A stretch of 64,000 nucleotides of DNA from CAVQBP01 sp963710745. GTDB lineage: Bacteria; Bacteroidota; Ignavibacteria; Ignavibacteriales; Ignavibacteriaceae. The position numbers and the translations under genes are program-made. Below the pieces are notes generated by a model. That model was not told where the DNA came from and ran no database searches. It saw only the letters and a list, made by a program, of their open reading frames with translations. Location: positions 124,001 through 188,000 of the forward strand of contig CAVQBP010000011.1 of the NCBI GenBank assembly GCA_963710745.1. The letters run 5' to 3'. Within the stretch, counting starts at the first letter, position 1. Each line of letters begins with the position of its first letter. Shown one piece after another: positions 10,529 through 20,627 of this stretch.

Positions 10529-11963
10529 TCAGAATTTTTCTTTAAGCAGTTCCGGTTTCTGATTATATAATTTTACAATTAATGTTCCGAATAAAGAATT
10601 TGCCCAGGCAAACCATTTACGCGTAAAATCATCGGGATTATCCATATTAAAAGATTCATGCATAAATCCCGTACCCGCGTCGGTTGTTTTAAGATATTTC
10701 AGACAATGAATTATTTCATTATCATCATTGCTGGTTATTGCTCTCATAATAATGCTTATCGGCCAGATTTTATTTATAAGTGTATGAGGACTTCCTATTC
10801 CCTCTGCTGCTTTTCCTTTAAAGAAATATGGATTGTTTTCGCTGAACAAAAAAGTTCTTGTATTTTGATAAACTGGATCACTATTGAACAATAATCAAGA
10901 TACGGAAGAGATAATAGACTTGGAACATTGGCATCATCCATAAACAAGACGGTTCCCGAATCCGTCAACTTCATATGCATAAATCCTTCCATAATCCAGA
11001 TGATTAATTATTCCATATTCATTTACTGCATTTTGAACCTCATCAGATAGAGAAAGACATTCAGCTGCAAATCCGTCATTAAAAAATACTTTTTTAAAAA
11101 GTTCCGCCAAATGCTTCAGCGCAACTACAGCAAATAAATTTGACGGGATTAAAAAAGGGAAAATCGTTGCATCATCCGAAGGTCTGAAAATCGAGACAAT
11201 TAAACCTACGGGCTTAACAGGGTTGCCGTACCCGTTGCCCGGGACAGTATCTGTGCTCCATGAAGTAATTCTGCCGAATTTATACGGTCCTTCACCGTTT
11301 TTTCTCTGCTGTTCGCGGAAGGTTTTCAGAACAAGCTTCATTGCCTTTTTCCAGTCATCATCAAAACAGGAAGCATCTCCGGTTTCCTTCCAGTATTTAT
11401 ATGAAAGAGTAATCGGATAGCACAGATGAATCAACCTCCCATTTTCTTTCATGCAGTTCCGGTTTCATTTCGGTTAAATCTTTATCCCATTCACTTCCGG
11501 TCGGTCCGAAATTAAATGCATTTGCATAAGGATCAATCAGTATACATTTTGTCTGCCTGTTAATAACACCCCTGAACATGTTTTTTAATTTCTCATCTTT
11601 GTTTACAAATGGTAAATATGCAAGAACCTGTGCGGTTGAATCTCTTAACCACATTGCATTTATATCACCGGTAATTACAAAAGTATCGGGTTTGCCGTTA
11701 TCCATTCTGAATTCAACTGTTGTATCAAGCGTATTCGGAAAGCAGTTTTCAAAAAGCTCGGCAATTTTCGGATCACCGATAGATTTTTTTATTTTGACTA
11801 TTGCATCATCTACTGCCGTACTTACAAATTTTCTGTCCTGTGGTGCGGGTCTTTTACTAATTGATAAATTATACATTGCATCACCTTTTGGTGTAAAACG
11901 ATAAGCGCTTAAACCGGCTGCTGCAACAGCCGCAGTTTTGATAAATTCTCTTCTGGTATACAC
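10529..11963 (-). CDS. GH125 exo-alpha-1,6-mannosidase, Tat-exported (frameshifted)
   Basis: GH125 enzymes are metal-independent inverting exo-alpha-mannosidases that remove alpha-1,6-linked mannose from N-glycans or mannan. The N-terminus (MYTRREFIKTAAVAAAGLSA) is a twin-arginine export signal, usual for this family. Family blocks include DINAMWLRDSTAQVLAYLPF, DPYANAFNFGPTGSEW, DDANVPSLLSLPYL and ENPYFFKGKAAEGIGSPHT (first residue N omitted). Three single-base breaks divide it: one extra base near 11425 (restoring EVDSLCYPITLSYKYW), one extra near 10946 (GNRLFMDDANVPS) and one missing near 10887 (YCSNSDPVYQNTR). Length after repair is typical (about 475 residues). Neighbouring GH92, GH38 and GH130 genes support a mannose-rich substrate. 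Confidence 0.85.
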
Positions 11964-12034
11964 TGATTCCTCAATATTTTTGATTAATCTAAATTATTAA
12001 TTTTTTGTGTTGTGCAAAAGTGTAATGTCATTTT

Positions 12035-12380
12035 CATCGTTCTTTAGTCATCGACCTACCTGTTTGGTAGGTAAACAAGCTAGTGACTACCGCAGGCCGA
12101 GACCGACAGGAATCGCTTAATGTCATACTGAGTCTATCGAAGTATGACTCTCATTGAGTCCTGTATATTACAGCCCTCGACAAGCTCAGGCTGATACTGC
12201 TAGCTGTCAATGACAATCCAGAATCAGACTAACACCGCAAAACGATAAGCGAAACATTGCTGTCATACTGAACCTGTCGAAGTATGACTCTTATTGAGTG
12301 CAGCACCAGGACAGTCTTCGACAAGCCTGCCTTTGCCGAAAGTAGCCTTTTGGCTACTGCAGACAGGCTCAGACTGACAA
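12035..12380. repeat. dispersed 'CTTCGACAAGCTCAG' inverted-repeat cluster
   Basis: The 479-base gap between CBM9 and GH125 (11964-12442) holds no gene but is packed with repeats. ACCTACC-tgttt-GGTAGGT forms a hairpin at 12054-12072. Two longer units start with TGTCATACTGA (12120 and 12260), continue through TCGAAGTATGACTC, and end in CGACAAGCTCAGGCTGA (to about 12195) and CAGGCTCAGACTGACA (to 12378). Each unit is a long imperfect inverted repeat; the second has an insertion of about 30 bases around 12328-12360. This motif is a common intergenic repeat in Bacteroidota and related genomes. Its function is unknown; it could fold in the transcript between CBM9 and GH125. Confidence 0.8.
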
Positions 12381-12442
12381 TACAAGACTGCAGGAGATGA
12401 AAATGTTCATCGCCTACTATGATTCTTGAGCCTCACAATTAA

Positions 12443-13537
12443 TTATTTTGTTATCCATGTCAAACCATCATTCCGTATATGAACGCTTTCACTGCCATCT
12501 TTAGATTGAATAATAGCTTCAAATAAACTTGGTGTAACAGCTATTGAGACTTTACTATCATAATCTTTAAGATCTGGTTCTTTCATTCCCAATTGTTTCA
12601 AATCGCTGGTAAATTTTCCATGCCCGGCAAAATAATTTCTTTCTTTATAATATATCTGTCTTAAGTACCATTTGGCTGCTTCTTCTTTTCTTTCAATAAA
12701 AGAAACGGTTTTGGTTCCCACTTCATTTTTTGAAAACTGAATATAGCCCCACATCTCAGGATAATGCATATTAACTACACCTTGCGGGGACCAGACCCAG
12801 TTATCTTCGGGATATGGTTTACCGGTTGAAGGATTTATCTGTTTTTTATATTTCCCGTCAACTACTTCGGTTTTCCATTCAACCCTTGAGAAATTTAATC
12901 TCCACTGATCACCGTCTTTAGGCGGAACATTTATTTCGGCAATTTCACCCATAGCCTTAAAAGGAAATGCAAGCTCAACAGTCCAGTTCTTATCTTTATC
13001 ACCCGGCTTATTTAAAGTACCATTAATTGAAACGGCAGTTTTTAATCCATGTATATCAAATCCGTTTACGGCAGCTCCCTTTGTATCCCTGTATGGTTCA
13101 AGCAGAAGCAGATCCCAGACTGTATTCAAAGCATTCATTTCGAATTCGCTGTAACGGTGTGTATCACCGTCGGGATCTATAAAGACTTCAAAATCATTAT
13201 CATAAAAAATAACTGTATCCCGTTGTTTAAGAGTTGCCCATATATCAGGTTCATCTATCTGAGCAGCGATGTAAAGATAATTATCATCCCAGAGCATTTT
13301 AGCCCTGGTACGGAATCTTGGTGCAGGTTTTACAGGACCTTCAATGTCAACAAAATCATCTGTCCATTTAGCTTTAGACCATGATGATTCGTTTAGTTTT
13401 CCATCTATAGTTATTTTCTCATTTGTTTTATAACAAATATATTTTTTAGGAGAAAATTTAATATGTGGTATTGGTAATGTTTGAGACATACAAATTGTTG
13501 AACTAATAATAATTAATATGAATAAATTTTTTAACAT
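12443..13537 (-). CDS. secreted CBM9-like carbohydrate-binding protein
   Basis: The 364-residue protein begins with a signal peptide (MLKNLFILIIISSTICMSQ). A beta-sandwich resembling the family 9 carbohydrate-binding fold used in sugar-binding proteins and xylanases follows: ITIDGKLNESSWSKAKWTDD, MLWDDNYLYIAAQIDEPDIW, YDNDFEVFIDPDGDTHRYSE and WTVELAFPFKAM. No catalytic motif is visible. The C-terminal 80 residues (EEAAKWYLRQIYYKERNYFA and on) are a helical extension seen in many Bacteroidota homologues annotated as 'carbohydrate-binding family 9-like protein'. It lies 42 bases downstream of GH130 in the same operon and probably binds the ligand in the periplasm or at the surface. The exact ligand is unknown. 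Confidence 0.75.
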   Translation of the reverse strand: MLKNLFILIIISSTICMSQTLPIPHIKFSPKKYICYKTNEKITIDGKLNESSWSKAKWTDDFVDIEGPVKPAPRFRTRAKMLWDDNYLYIAAQIDEPDIWATLKQRDTVIFYDNDFEVFIDPDGDTHRYSEFEMNALNTVWDLLLLEPYRDTKGAAVNGFDIHGLKTAVSINGTLNKPGDKDKNWTVELAFPFKAMGEIAEINVPPKDGDQWRLNFSRVEWKTEVVDGKYKKQINPSTGKPYPEDNWVWSPQGVVNMHYPEMWGYIQFSKNEVGTKTVSFIERKEEAAKWYLRQIYYKERNYFAGHGKFTSDLKQLGMKEPDLKDYDSKVSIAVTPSLFEAIIQSKDGSESVHIRNDGLTWITK

Positions 13538-13555
13538 AGTGCACCTTATATATTT

Positions 13556-13597
13556 TGATTCTGGATTCTCGATACTCGATTATTGATTCACGATCCT
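13556..13597. repeat. 'GGATTCTCGATACTCGATTA' repeat unit overlapping the GH130 3' end
   Basis: Iterated units of about 10 bases (TTCTGGATTCTCGATACTCG, then ATTATTGATTCACGATCC) resemble the long inverted repeat at 36751-36840. This unit covers the last codons of GH130, so the final residues ARIVNQ and the stop are written in repeat sequence. Confidence 0.6.
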
Positions 13598-14552
13598 TGC
13601 CGCATCGATTAATTCTTTTATTGTCGTTTCAGCAAGACCTACCGATGTATCGGCAGCGCCATAATAGATCAATACTTTGCTTTCAGGTAAAGCAAAATCT
13701 GTTTTCATCATATTCTTCCACGATCATTCCGCTTGGAAAAACAACATTGGGAACCTGGCCTACTAATTCAAACAATTCACGGGGTTCCAGTATATTGCAT
13801 TTGCTGCGGGCTAATACAATTGAAGGATCATTTAAATCATGAAGCGATACTCCTGCCTGGTAAATATTTGAACTTGCAAAATGCATTGCAACGCCATGAT
13901 AAACCTGCAGCCATCCTTCTTTGGTTTTAACCGGCGGAGGACCTGAGCCGATATTCTCATCCCAGTAATGGAAACGCCCGGACATTACAGCTTTTTTCGG
14001 TTTCCATTTCAGTAAATCATCAGATTCAGATAAAAATATTGTATTGCCTGAAGCCGGCCCTCCCTCCAATTGAACTTTATTCGGTCTGTCAAATCTTAAA
14101 TATTTTCCATTAATTTTCTCAGGAAACAACACTCCGTTTCTGACATCACCGTCGGAAACAATCCCGAGGAACTGATATTCATTAAAGTCGTTGGTCTTTG
14201 CCAGACCAAGGCTGCAGCCTTCTTCCATATCCATTGCAAACATTACATAAAATTTGTTCTGAATCTTAGAAATTCTTGCATCATATACATGGTAAATCTT
14301 TTTACTGATTTTTTCCATCCCTTTAAAATCAACAATCCTTTTATCGACTTTAAAATCAATCCCGTTGCTGCTTTCAGCTTTTACAATAAAAGTTTCCCTT
14401 CCCCTGTTCTGCACACGCAGGAGAAGAATATATTTGTCATTATATTTTATTGCCCCCGGATTAAAGACCGATGAAACATCAACCAGCTCAGGATAAATTT
14501 CAGGGATATCGGTTCTTGTGATGATTGGATTTTTTAGATTTCTTTTTAACAT
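13580..14552 (-). CDS. GH130 beta-mannoside phosphorylase (frameshifted near the C-terminus)
   Basis: GH130 enzymes phosphorolyse beta-mannosides to mannose-1-phosphate in the cytoplasm; this one has no signal peptide. Family blocks are NPIITRTDIP, VFNPGAIKYNDKYILLLRVQ, YDARISKI (catalytic Asp region), RPNKVQLEGGPASGN and WDENIGSGPPPVKTKEGWL. One extra T in a T run near 13692 ends the frame early. Removing it adds ALPESKVLIYYGAADTSVGL, the standard GH130 C-terminus, with a stop at 13580. With a surface endoglycosidase the natural substrate would be Man-beta-1,4-GlcNAc. With the 2-epimerase it could instead be Man-beta-1,4-Glc. I cannot assign the subfamily by eye. Confidence 0.87.
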
Positions 14553-14590
14553 AATATATTTCTTTATTTTATTAATCTATGTTAAGCACA

Positions 14591-14625
14591 ATCCTTCAAG
14601 GTCACTTTTAAAAACCTTGAAGGAT
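14591..14625. repeat. perfect 12-bp hairpin between UroD-like gene and GH130
   Basis: ATCCTTCAAGGT (14591-14602) and ACCTTGAAGGAT (14614-14625) are perfect inverted copies around an 11-base AT-rich loop. No T tract follows on the minus strand, so it is more likely a processing, stability or repeat element than a terminator. Confidence 0.7.
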
Positions 14626-14659
14626 ACTCAAGGCTAATATTTAATTTTTTATTATTCAT

Positions 14660-15682
14660 TCATCTAAAACTTCTGGCAGTTTCAATCATTGTTTTCATAT
14701 TAATTGAAGGTGTCGAAGGAGGAATAGCACAGCCTGCATTTAAAATAAAATGATTTGAATTTCCATAAATTTCAAGCAGTTCCAAAGTTTTTCTTCTGAC
14801 CAGCTCAGCACTGCCCAATGCCAGGACTCCGCTGGGATCAATATTCCCAATCAAAACAGCTTTGTCATTAAATACATCAAAAACTTTTTGGACATTGGTC
14901 TTATAATCAAGCTCGAAGGCGTCTGCCCCGGTTAACAGCATTTTATCAAGTATAGGTTCAGTATTACCGCAAATATGCAATGTATACGGTAATCCAAGTG
15001 AATGAGAAATTTCTACTATTTTTTTCTCAAACGGAAGGGCAAAATTGACATACATTTCAGGCGAAATCAGATCCGGACCTGCAGGACTGTCACCATTAGA
15101 TATCATATCGGCACCCGTCTGAGACATTAAATGAATAAATTGACCGGTTGCCTCCGTACAATAATCCAATAGTTCAAATACAAGCTGTTCTTCAGACAAT
15201 AATAAATCAGCCATCCAGTCTTCTATTCCGCGAACCATGCTGGCCAGGGAAAAAGGATCCTGATCGCAGTTTCCGCGAATAAATATTTCATCCTTAAAGT
15301 ATTCTTTTAATAATCTCACAGATTCCAGCCATACCTGGATATATTTATAATTTTCTATTTTTACCGGATTCAAATTCTTAACCTGCTCCATACTTGCCAG
15401 CATCCCTCTATGTGTTCTGGCCGGAGATTCTACCGGTAAATCAACTGTAACACCTACTGCACCAGCCAAAGTAACAGTATCAATATCAACTAAAATTCCA
15501 TCATGATGATATTTATCAACCGATTTAATAAAAGATTCGGCAATAATTTTCGGATCATTCCTGAACTGTTCCATATTATAACCTGCTTCCTCTGCGGCAA
15601 GCATAAAATTATGAAGCATTACCGGAACTTTATCCGCCGGTTTTCCTTTTAAAGCAGCTTGTATTCTTTCATATCCGTTCAT
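14660..15682 (-). CDS. uroporphyrinogen decarboxylase-family (MtaA/CmuA-like) protein
   Basis: The 340-residue protein has the TIM-barrel UroD fold but looks like the methylcobamide:CoM methyltransferase branch rather than haem HemE. It has a His-x-Cys (LHICGNT) and a later Cys (ILNAGCAIPPSTP), the H-x-C...C zinc site of MtaA, MtbA and CmuA. The start MNGYERIQAALKGKPADKVP and the IGNIDPSGVL block are typical. It has no signal peptide. It lies 22 bases after the MFS porter stop in a sugar operon, where a methyltransferase is unexpected. Possible roles include methyl transfer to or from a methylated sugar or corrinoid, but nothing in the sequence decides this. Confidence 0.75.
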   Translation of the reverse strand: MNGYERIQAALKGKPADKVPVMLHNFMLAAEEAGYNMEQFRNDPKIIAESFIKSVDKYHHDGILVDIDTVTLAGAVGVTVDLPVESPARTHRGMLASMEQVKNLNPVKIENYKYIQVWLESVRLLKEYFKDEIFIRGNCDQDPFSLASMVRGIEDWMADLLLSEEQLVFELLDYCTEATGQFIHLMSQTGADMISNGDSPAGPDLISPEMYVNFALPFEKKIVEISHSLGLPYTLHICGNTEPILDKMLLTGADAFELDYKTNVQKVFDVFNDKAVLIGNIDPSGVLALGSAELVRRKTLELLEIYGNSNHFILNAGCAIPPSTPSINMKTMIETARSFR

Positions 15683-15704
15683 AATTTAAATTCCTGATAA
15701 ATTA

Positions 15705-17033
15705 TTAGGCAACCTGCTTCTCAATTTCTTCAAGAGATCTGCCTTTTGTTTCAACTAAAAATTTCTTAAAGAAGAAAAAGCTGGCAAAAGTAACCAGGGC
15801 AAAGAAAGCAAATACATACCCTATTCCGCTATTATCGGCAAAAGATGTTTGAATTACCGGGAATACAAACAGGAGCAAAGTATAAAATGTCCAGTGAGAA
15901 AATGAACCTATTGATGCTCCTCTTGCCCGTATATTATTCGGGAACATCTCAGATAAAATGACCCAAATAACTGCTCCCTGTGAAAAAGCAAAACAGGCGA
16001 CAAAGCTGATCATAAGCGCAAGAGGAAGAACTCCTTTTATATCATAAAAAAACACATAGGCAAAACATGCTAAAAATATACTCATTCCAATAGACCCAAG
16101 CAGCAGCAGTCTTTTTCTACCTATTCTATCAATAAAGAACATTGCAAGTATAGTGAATGCTAAATTCGTAAATCCTACAATTACTGTTTGTAAAATTGCA
16201 GACTCGGTTGAAAAACCGGCAGCTCTGAAAATATCACTGGAATAGATCATAACAATGGCTATCCCGGTAAACTGGTTAAACATACCTATAAATATTCCGA
16301 TGACAGTTAATTTCAGGTATGGCTTCATAAACATGTACTTAAAATGACCAATCACCTCGGAATTTATCGACCTTTTAATTTCATCCAGCATAACATCGAT
16401 GTCAGCCTGAGGGTTTAAACTTACAAGAACTTCCTTTGCTTCGGTATAGTTACCAATTTTAACCAGCCATCTTGGACTTCTGCCAACCATAAAAAGCAGA
16501 ATAAAGAAAAACATAGCCGGTAGTGCACCGGAAACAAACATCCAGCGCCAGTTGTTTATTCCCGTTTCGATAAGTGCAAGGTCAGCCGCAAACGCAGCAA
16601 GTATTCCTACAACTATTGATAGTTGAAATGTTAAAGTCAGCCTGCCTCTGTAAATTGGAGGTGATATTTCCGATATATACATCGGTGATAAAACCGAAGC
16701 GCCTCCAATTGCTATTCCTCCAATAATTCTGAACAGGATAAACATTCTTATATTAACGGCAAGTCCGGAACCAATTGCAGAAATAAAAAATAAAGCTGCC
16801 ATTACTCTTAACATATATCTGCGTCCGTATTTATCACCGGGAATTCCAATAAATAAGGCACCGAAGACACAGCCAAAGATTGCTGAGCTGACTGCCCATC
16901 CTTTCATACCTGCAGACAGATTAAAATGTCCGCTGAAGAACGGCAATGCTCCATTAATTACTGCGGTATCGAAACCGAACAGGAATCCACCGAGCGCTGC
17001 TACAAATGTGTAAATTATTAATTTCCTTTTCAA
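15705..17033 (-). CDS. sugar porter family MFS transporter
   Basis: This is a 12-helix major facilitator protein of 442 residues. Sugar-porter signatures are GGFLFGFDTAVINGALPFF in helix 1, GDKYGRRYMLR in the 2-3 loop, SPRWLVKIGNYTEAKEVL before the central loop, DRIGRKRLLLLGS in the 8-9 loop, and ETKGRSLEEIE at the end. It would bring mono- or disaccharides (mannose or Man-GlcNAc type) from periplasm to cytoplasm. The start codon is TTG at 17033, overlapping the TGA of the GH38 gene by four bases (TTGA), which indicates translational coupling. The frame is intact, unlike its neighbour. Confidence 0.9.
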   Translation of the reverse strand: MKRKLIIYTFVAALGGFLFGFDTAVINGALPFFSGHFNLSAGMKGWAVSSAIFGCVFGALFIGIPGDKYGRRYMLRVMAALFFISAIGSGLAVNIRMFILFRIIGGIAIGGASVLSPMYISEISPPIYRGRLTLTFQLSIVVGILAAFAADLALIETGINNWRWMFVSGALPAMFFFILLFMVGRSPRWLVKIGNYTEAKEVLVSLNPQADIDVMLDEIKRSINSEVIGHFKYMFMKPYLKLTVIGIFIGMFNQFTGIAIVMIYSSDIFRAAGFSTESAILQTVIVGFTNLAFTILAMFFIDRIGRKRLLLLGSIGMSIFLACFAYVFFYDIKGVLPLALMISFVACFAFSQGAVIWVILSEMFPNNIRARGASIGSFSHWTFYTLLLFVFPVIQTSFADNSGIGYVFAFFALVTFASFFFFKKFLVETKGRSLEEIEKQVA

Positions 17034-20000
17034 TTGGATATCACGCTGGTTTTAATTTGTTGCTTTATCATAAATGTTTCAATACTGTGTTTTTCAAAAT
17101 TCCAATCAATGATGCCGTTTTTTAATTTCAGCGGCTTTTGATTTTCTTCAATCAAATTAGTTTTTTCACCGGAAATAAATGGTTTAAAACTTTTAATTCC
17201 TGAATTAACTTCCTTACCTGAAATGTTATATGCCCTGATGATTACTGCAGATTCATCTTCAGCTTTTTTTACTGCTGAAATAATAACATCTTTATTACTA
17301 CTGCTGAAAAAGCTTAATTGCTCCGGCAGATTTGCATCTTTATATGTATCAGGATCAACTATTACCAACAGCTTCTCATTTGTCTGATGTCCAAACCGGG
17401 AACCATTTTCCCATCCTGGTTTATGGCTTGTAAGTGAGAATTCAAAATGATGATCTCCCGTCTGAAGATATTCATTCCCCTGCCAATGACAGCTTCTCCT
17501 TGATGCCAACAATAATGGCTGTAATAAAGTGTATCTTATCAAGACTATCAGTAGGATCAATATAATCAGCGACAGCAACGCTGGAAGTTAAAGTAACCCC
17601 GAATTCATTATCATCAGCTCCAATCCAGTTTTCAATGCTGCGCGGATGGATGTCTTTACATATAGATTTATAGCGTTCTCCTGCCGAACCTTTAATTTCA
17701 TCCTTCCCGACATTTACAACTCCAAACGGAACTTCATAACTCACTTGTCCGTTTTTCATATTAAGAGGCAAAGCCATTCTAAATTCACGATAAAGAACAC
17801 CTTCATAGTTCAGCAGGTTAATTACAAAATCAATTCTTTTAATATTTTTATAAATAAATATTTTTTGTTCAACAACTGCGTTTCTTATCGGCTGTCGATT
17901 TTCAAAACACGTATAAACCTCTCCCGATTCACTTAATTTCCAGTTTGAAGAATAATTTGCTTCCCTGTCGAAATTCTTCATATCGGGCTGCTGAATATCG
18001 GCAAATTCCCCGGCGCCTGTTCCTTCCGAATGAAGTGTAAATACTTCACCTGCATTGAAGCTTTTATTGTTTATTAATTCTTTTCCAAGTTTCTTATCAT
18101 AAACAGAGGATAAGTCCTCCATTCTCAAATCTTTACTCTGTAAAATTTATTCTCGTACAAATTTTTGAAAACCTCTTTCTTTTCAGTAGACTCAAATCTT
18201 CCGATGCTTTAAGGTAAAATGTTTTATAACCGATTGAAGGAATTCCTTCCGCAATAAAATGAATATCAGCTTCTTCAATAGAATTATCATTATACCGTTT
18301 CACATTACTAAGCTGGATGGGTATGGCATTACCTTTACTATCAATTAACTTTAAGCTTTTTGCCTCCCCTTTTTTCATCTTAACAGTAAATTCAGCCGGA
18401 TCATCTCTTAACCAGCTCAGACTATTGAAAACAACAACCGGAATTCCTTTATCTTTTGAGAGTTTTATTTTCGAGGAAATATCATTTAAAGATGAAGAGA
18501 GTATTTTCTCAGCCTGATTTTTGGCATATATAAATTTGTCGTGAAAGATTCCATCGGTAATATCACCATTCTTTCCGCCCCAGCCGTGGTCAGGATATAT
18601 TTTTGCTTCCCATGCCTTTTCTAATTTCTTTGAAGGATATTTAGCAAAAGAATTATTAATCATAGCATCGGCTGCAGCAAATTTTTCTGCAGCAGTTAAC
18701 AGGATATCTCCCTCCCTGCTGGCTTGAACAGCTTTATGGTGCGTTGGTCCATGAATATAAAGCCATACATCAGGTCTTTCACCTTCTAGGGACGGTAACA
18801 GATTTCCATTCTCAACAAATTTATTTATAAAACCAGAGGTAAGAGACATTTCAATTTTGGGAAGCTCTATGTTCGAATATTTACCCAAAGTTTTTTGAAC
18901 TTCGGTTATTTTATTCCAATTATTAATTATACCGGAATAATCTTCTGCCGGACTCATGTCATTATCTGAAAATAAAGGAATATATTTCGATTTTGAGTTT
19001 GTGTTATAATATTTATCCCACCAGAGTGATGTATCTGCAATAAACCGGGCAGCTTCTCCGAATCCATTGTGAAGTGCTGAATAAGCATAACCATAATGTC
19101 CCGGAGAATACGTTGTAACATATGAACTATCCGGACTGTACCAGTTGTAAACTCCCGGCTCTAATCCGGCTGATTGCCATATACTTTATTCCTGCTTTGC
19201 TGAGGATCTGAGGCATCTGAAGCGTTCTACCCGGAACGTCTTCATTCCAGTAAGTATCTGCTTTATAACCAAACTCATTTTTCAGCCACATGGCGCCTAA
19301 ATATAACTGCCTCACCAAAGCTTCACCTGAATACATATCCTCGTAGGGCTGGGTGTAGAAGGCACCGCAGGATATTTGTCCGTTCAAAAGAAGCCGTTTT
19401 ATTTTATCCCTGCTTTCCGGATGACGATGGATATATTCCCTTAACATTAATGCATCTTCTATATCAAACCTGTAGCCAGGTTCTTTAAGCGCTTTATTGA
19501 AAAGGGGTGTAAGAAGCATAGTATCTCTTTCAATAATACATTTCTCAGGCGAGTCCATCCAGGCTATATCCTGGTGACTTGAATTCATTAAAAAGATTTT
19601 ACCGGAGCTGAGTTTTGATTCCGATAATTTCACTAATGCTTCAACGGTTTTGGGGTAGTAAGATCTTGTACTGCTTATCTCGGTTTCATTTTCATTAATC
19701 TTTTTAATACTATTTTTTATAAGAGATTTAAATGAAAGCTTTATGAATTCACCTTCTGCTGATATTGAATCAACCGATAAAAGTTCATCATAATCATCTT
19801 TCAATATAAATGGTGTTTCTTTAAGAAATTTTGTATCAACACTCAAGCTGCCAGTTCCCTTATCATTCAAAGCAGAAATTTTCAAATCATATATTTTACT
19901 TCCCACATTTAATGTTAAATTTTTTCCTGCCAGACTTAATGGTACATTAATATTAATATCTGATTTTTCTTTTTCTTTCTGAATTATTATATCAGCCCAG

Positions 20001-20627
20001 GAATTATACCTGACTGAATTCTGAAGATAGGAGTTTGCATCATTTGCCTTATAAACAATTATCCAGCACTGGCTGTTTTCTGCATGACCAACTATTTTTA
20101 TAGTCAAAGGTTTGCCGGGAATTATCCATGATTTGGGTGCCCATAAAGCCATATAACCCTGAGATTCACCCCAGGGTTCTTTTTTCATTCCAAAGTATTT
20201 TAATTTCCCTCCGTTTTCATCTGAAATTTCCCAGTTGTCACTGGTACCGGATTTAATTAGAAACCGTTTGTAATTATTGATGTAAACATCGAATAAATGT
20301 CCTGCTGAGGAAAGATCAATAGCAGCAACCCAGACAAATCCGGCACCTTTACCGGCATAATCAGCATGGGACAGCCTGGGTTTTCCATTCAATTGCCATA
20401 TTACCTGTTGTACATCTGGTTAACAGGCATTTACTGAGATCGTTCCGGAAACAGTGATAAGTAAAATCATTCCCTCCCGCATTTTGGGTATATCCTTCCA
20501 GGTAATCTCCGGTTTCTGCCGCAAAACCTGAAATACTTTTTAATTGATTGAGGTCCTGCGAACTGGCAATGCTGTTCACTAATAAAATCTGAATCAATAA
20601 AACAAAAAGCCTATTGAATAATTTCAT
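17030..20627 (-). CDS. GH38 alpha-mannosidase, copy 1, periplasmic (multiply frameshifted)
   Basis: A signal peptide (MKLFNRLFVLLIQILLVNSI) is followed by an N-terminal beta domain resembling that of the second GH38. The catalytic barrel comes next, with NSSHQDIAWMDSPEKC (the His-x-Asp zinc pair) and YWNEDVPGRTLQMPQIL (nucleophile Asp in DVPG). The helical middle and GH38 C-terminal beta domains follow (GYKTFYLKASED, QPLLLASRRSCHWQGNEYL). The frame is broken near 20366, 19152, 18180, 18127, 18113 and 17533. All except 18180 are restored by removing one base. After repair the protein is about 1,200 residues, longer than the plus-strand GH38 and clearly a different subgroup. The start lies inside the last codons of the AGE gene (17-base overlap), and the end overlaps the MFS start. 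It probably removes alpha-mannose from imported glycans. Confidence 0.82.

Noticed and set aside
12035..12380. CRISPR array
   Set aside because: The repeats are imperfect and inverted, with no regular spacers and no cas genes nearby.
13049..13384. Plus-strand open frame opposite the CBM9-like gene
   Set aside because: It is a shadow of the coding strand, rich in Ile/Cys/Phe, with no start signal.
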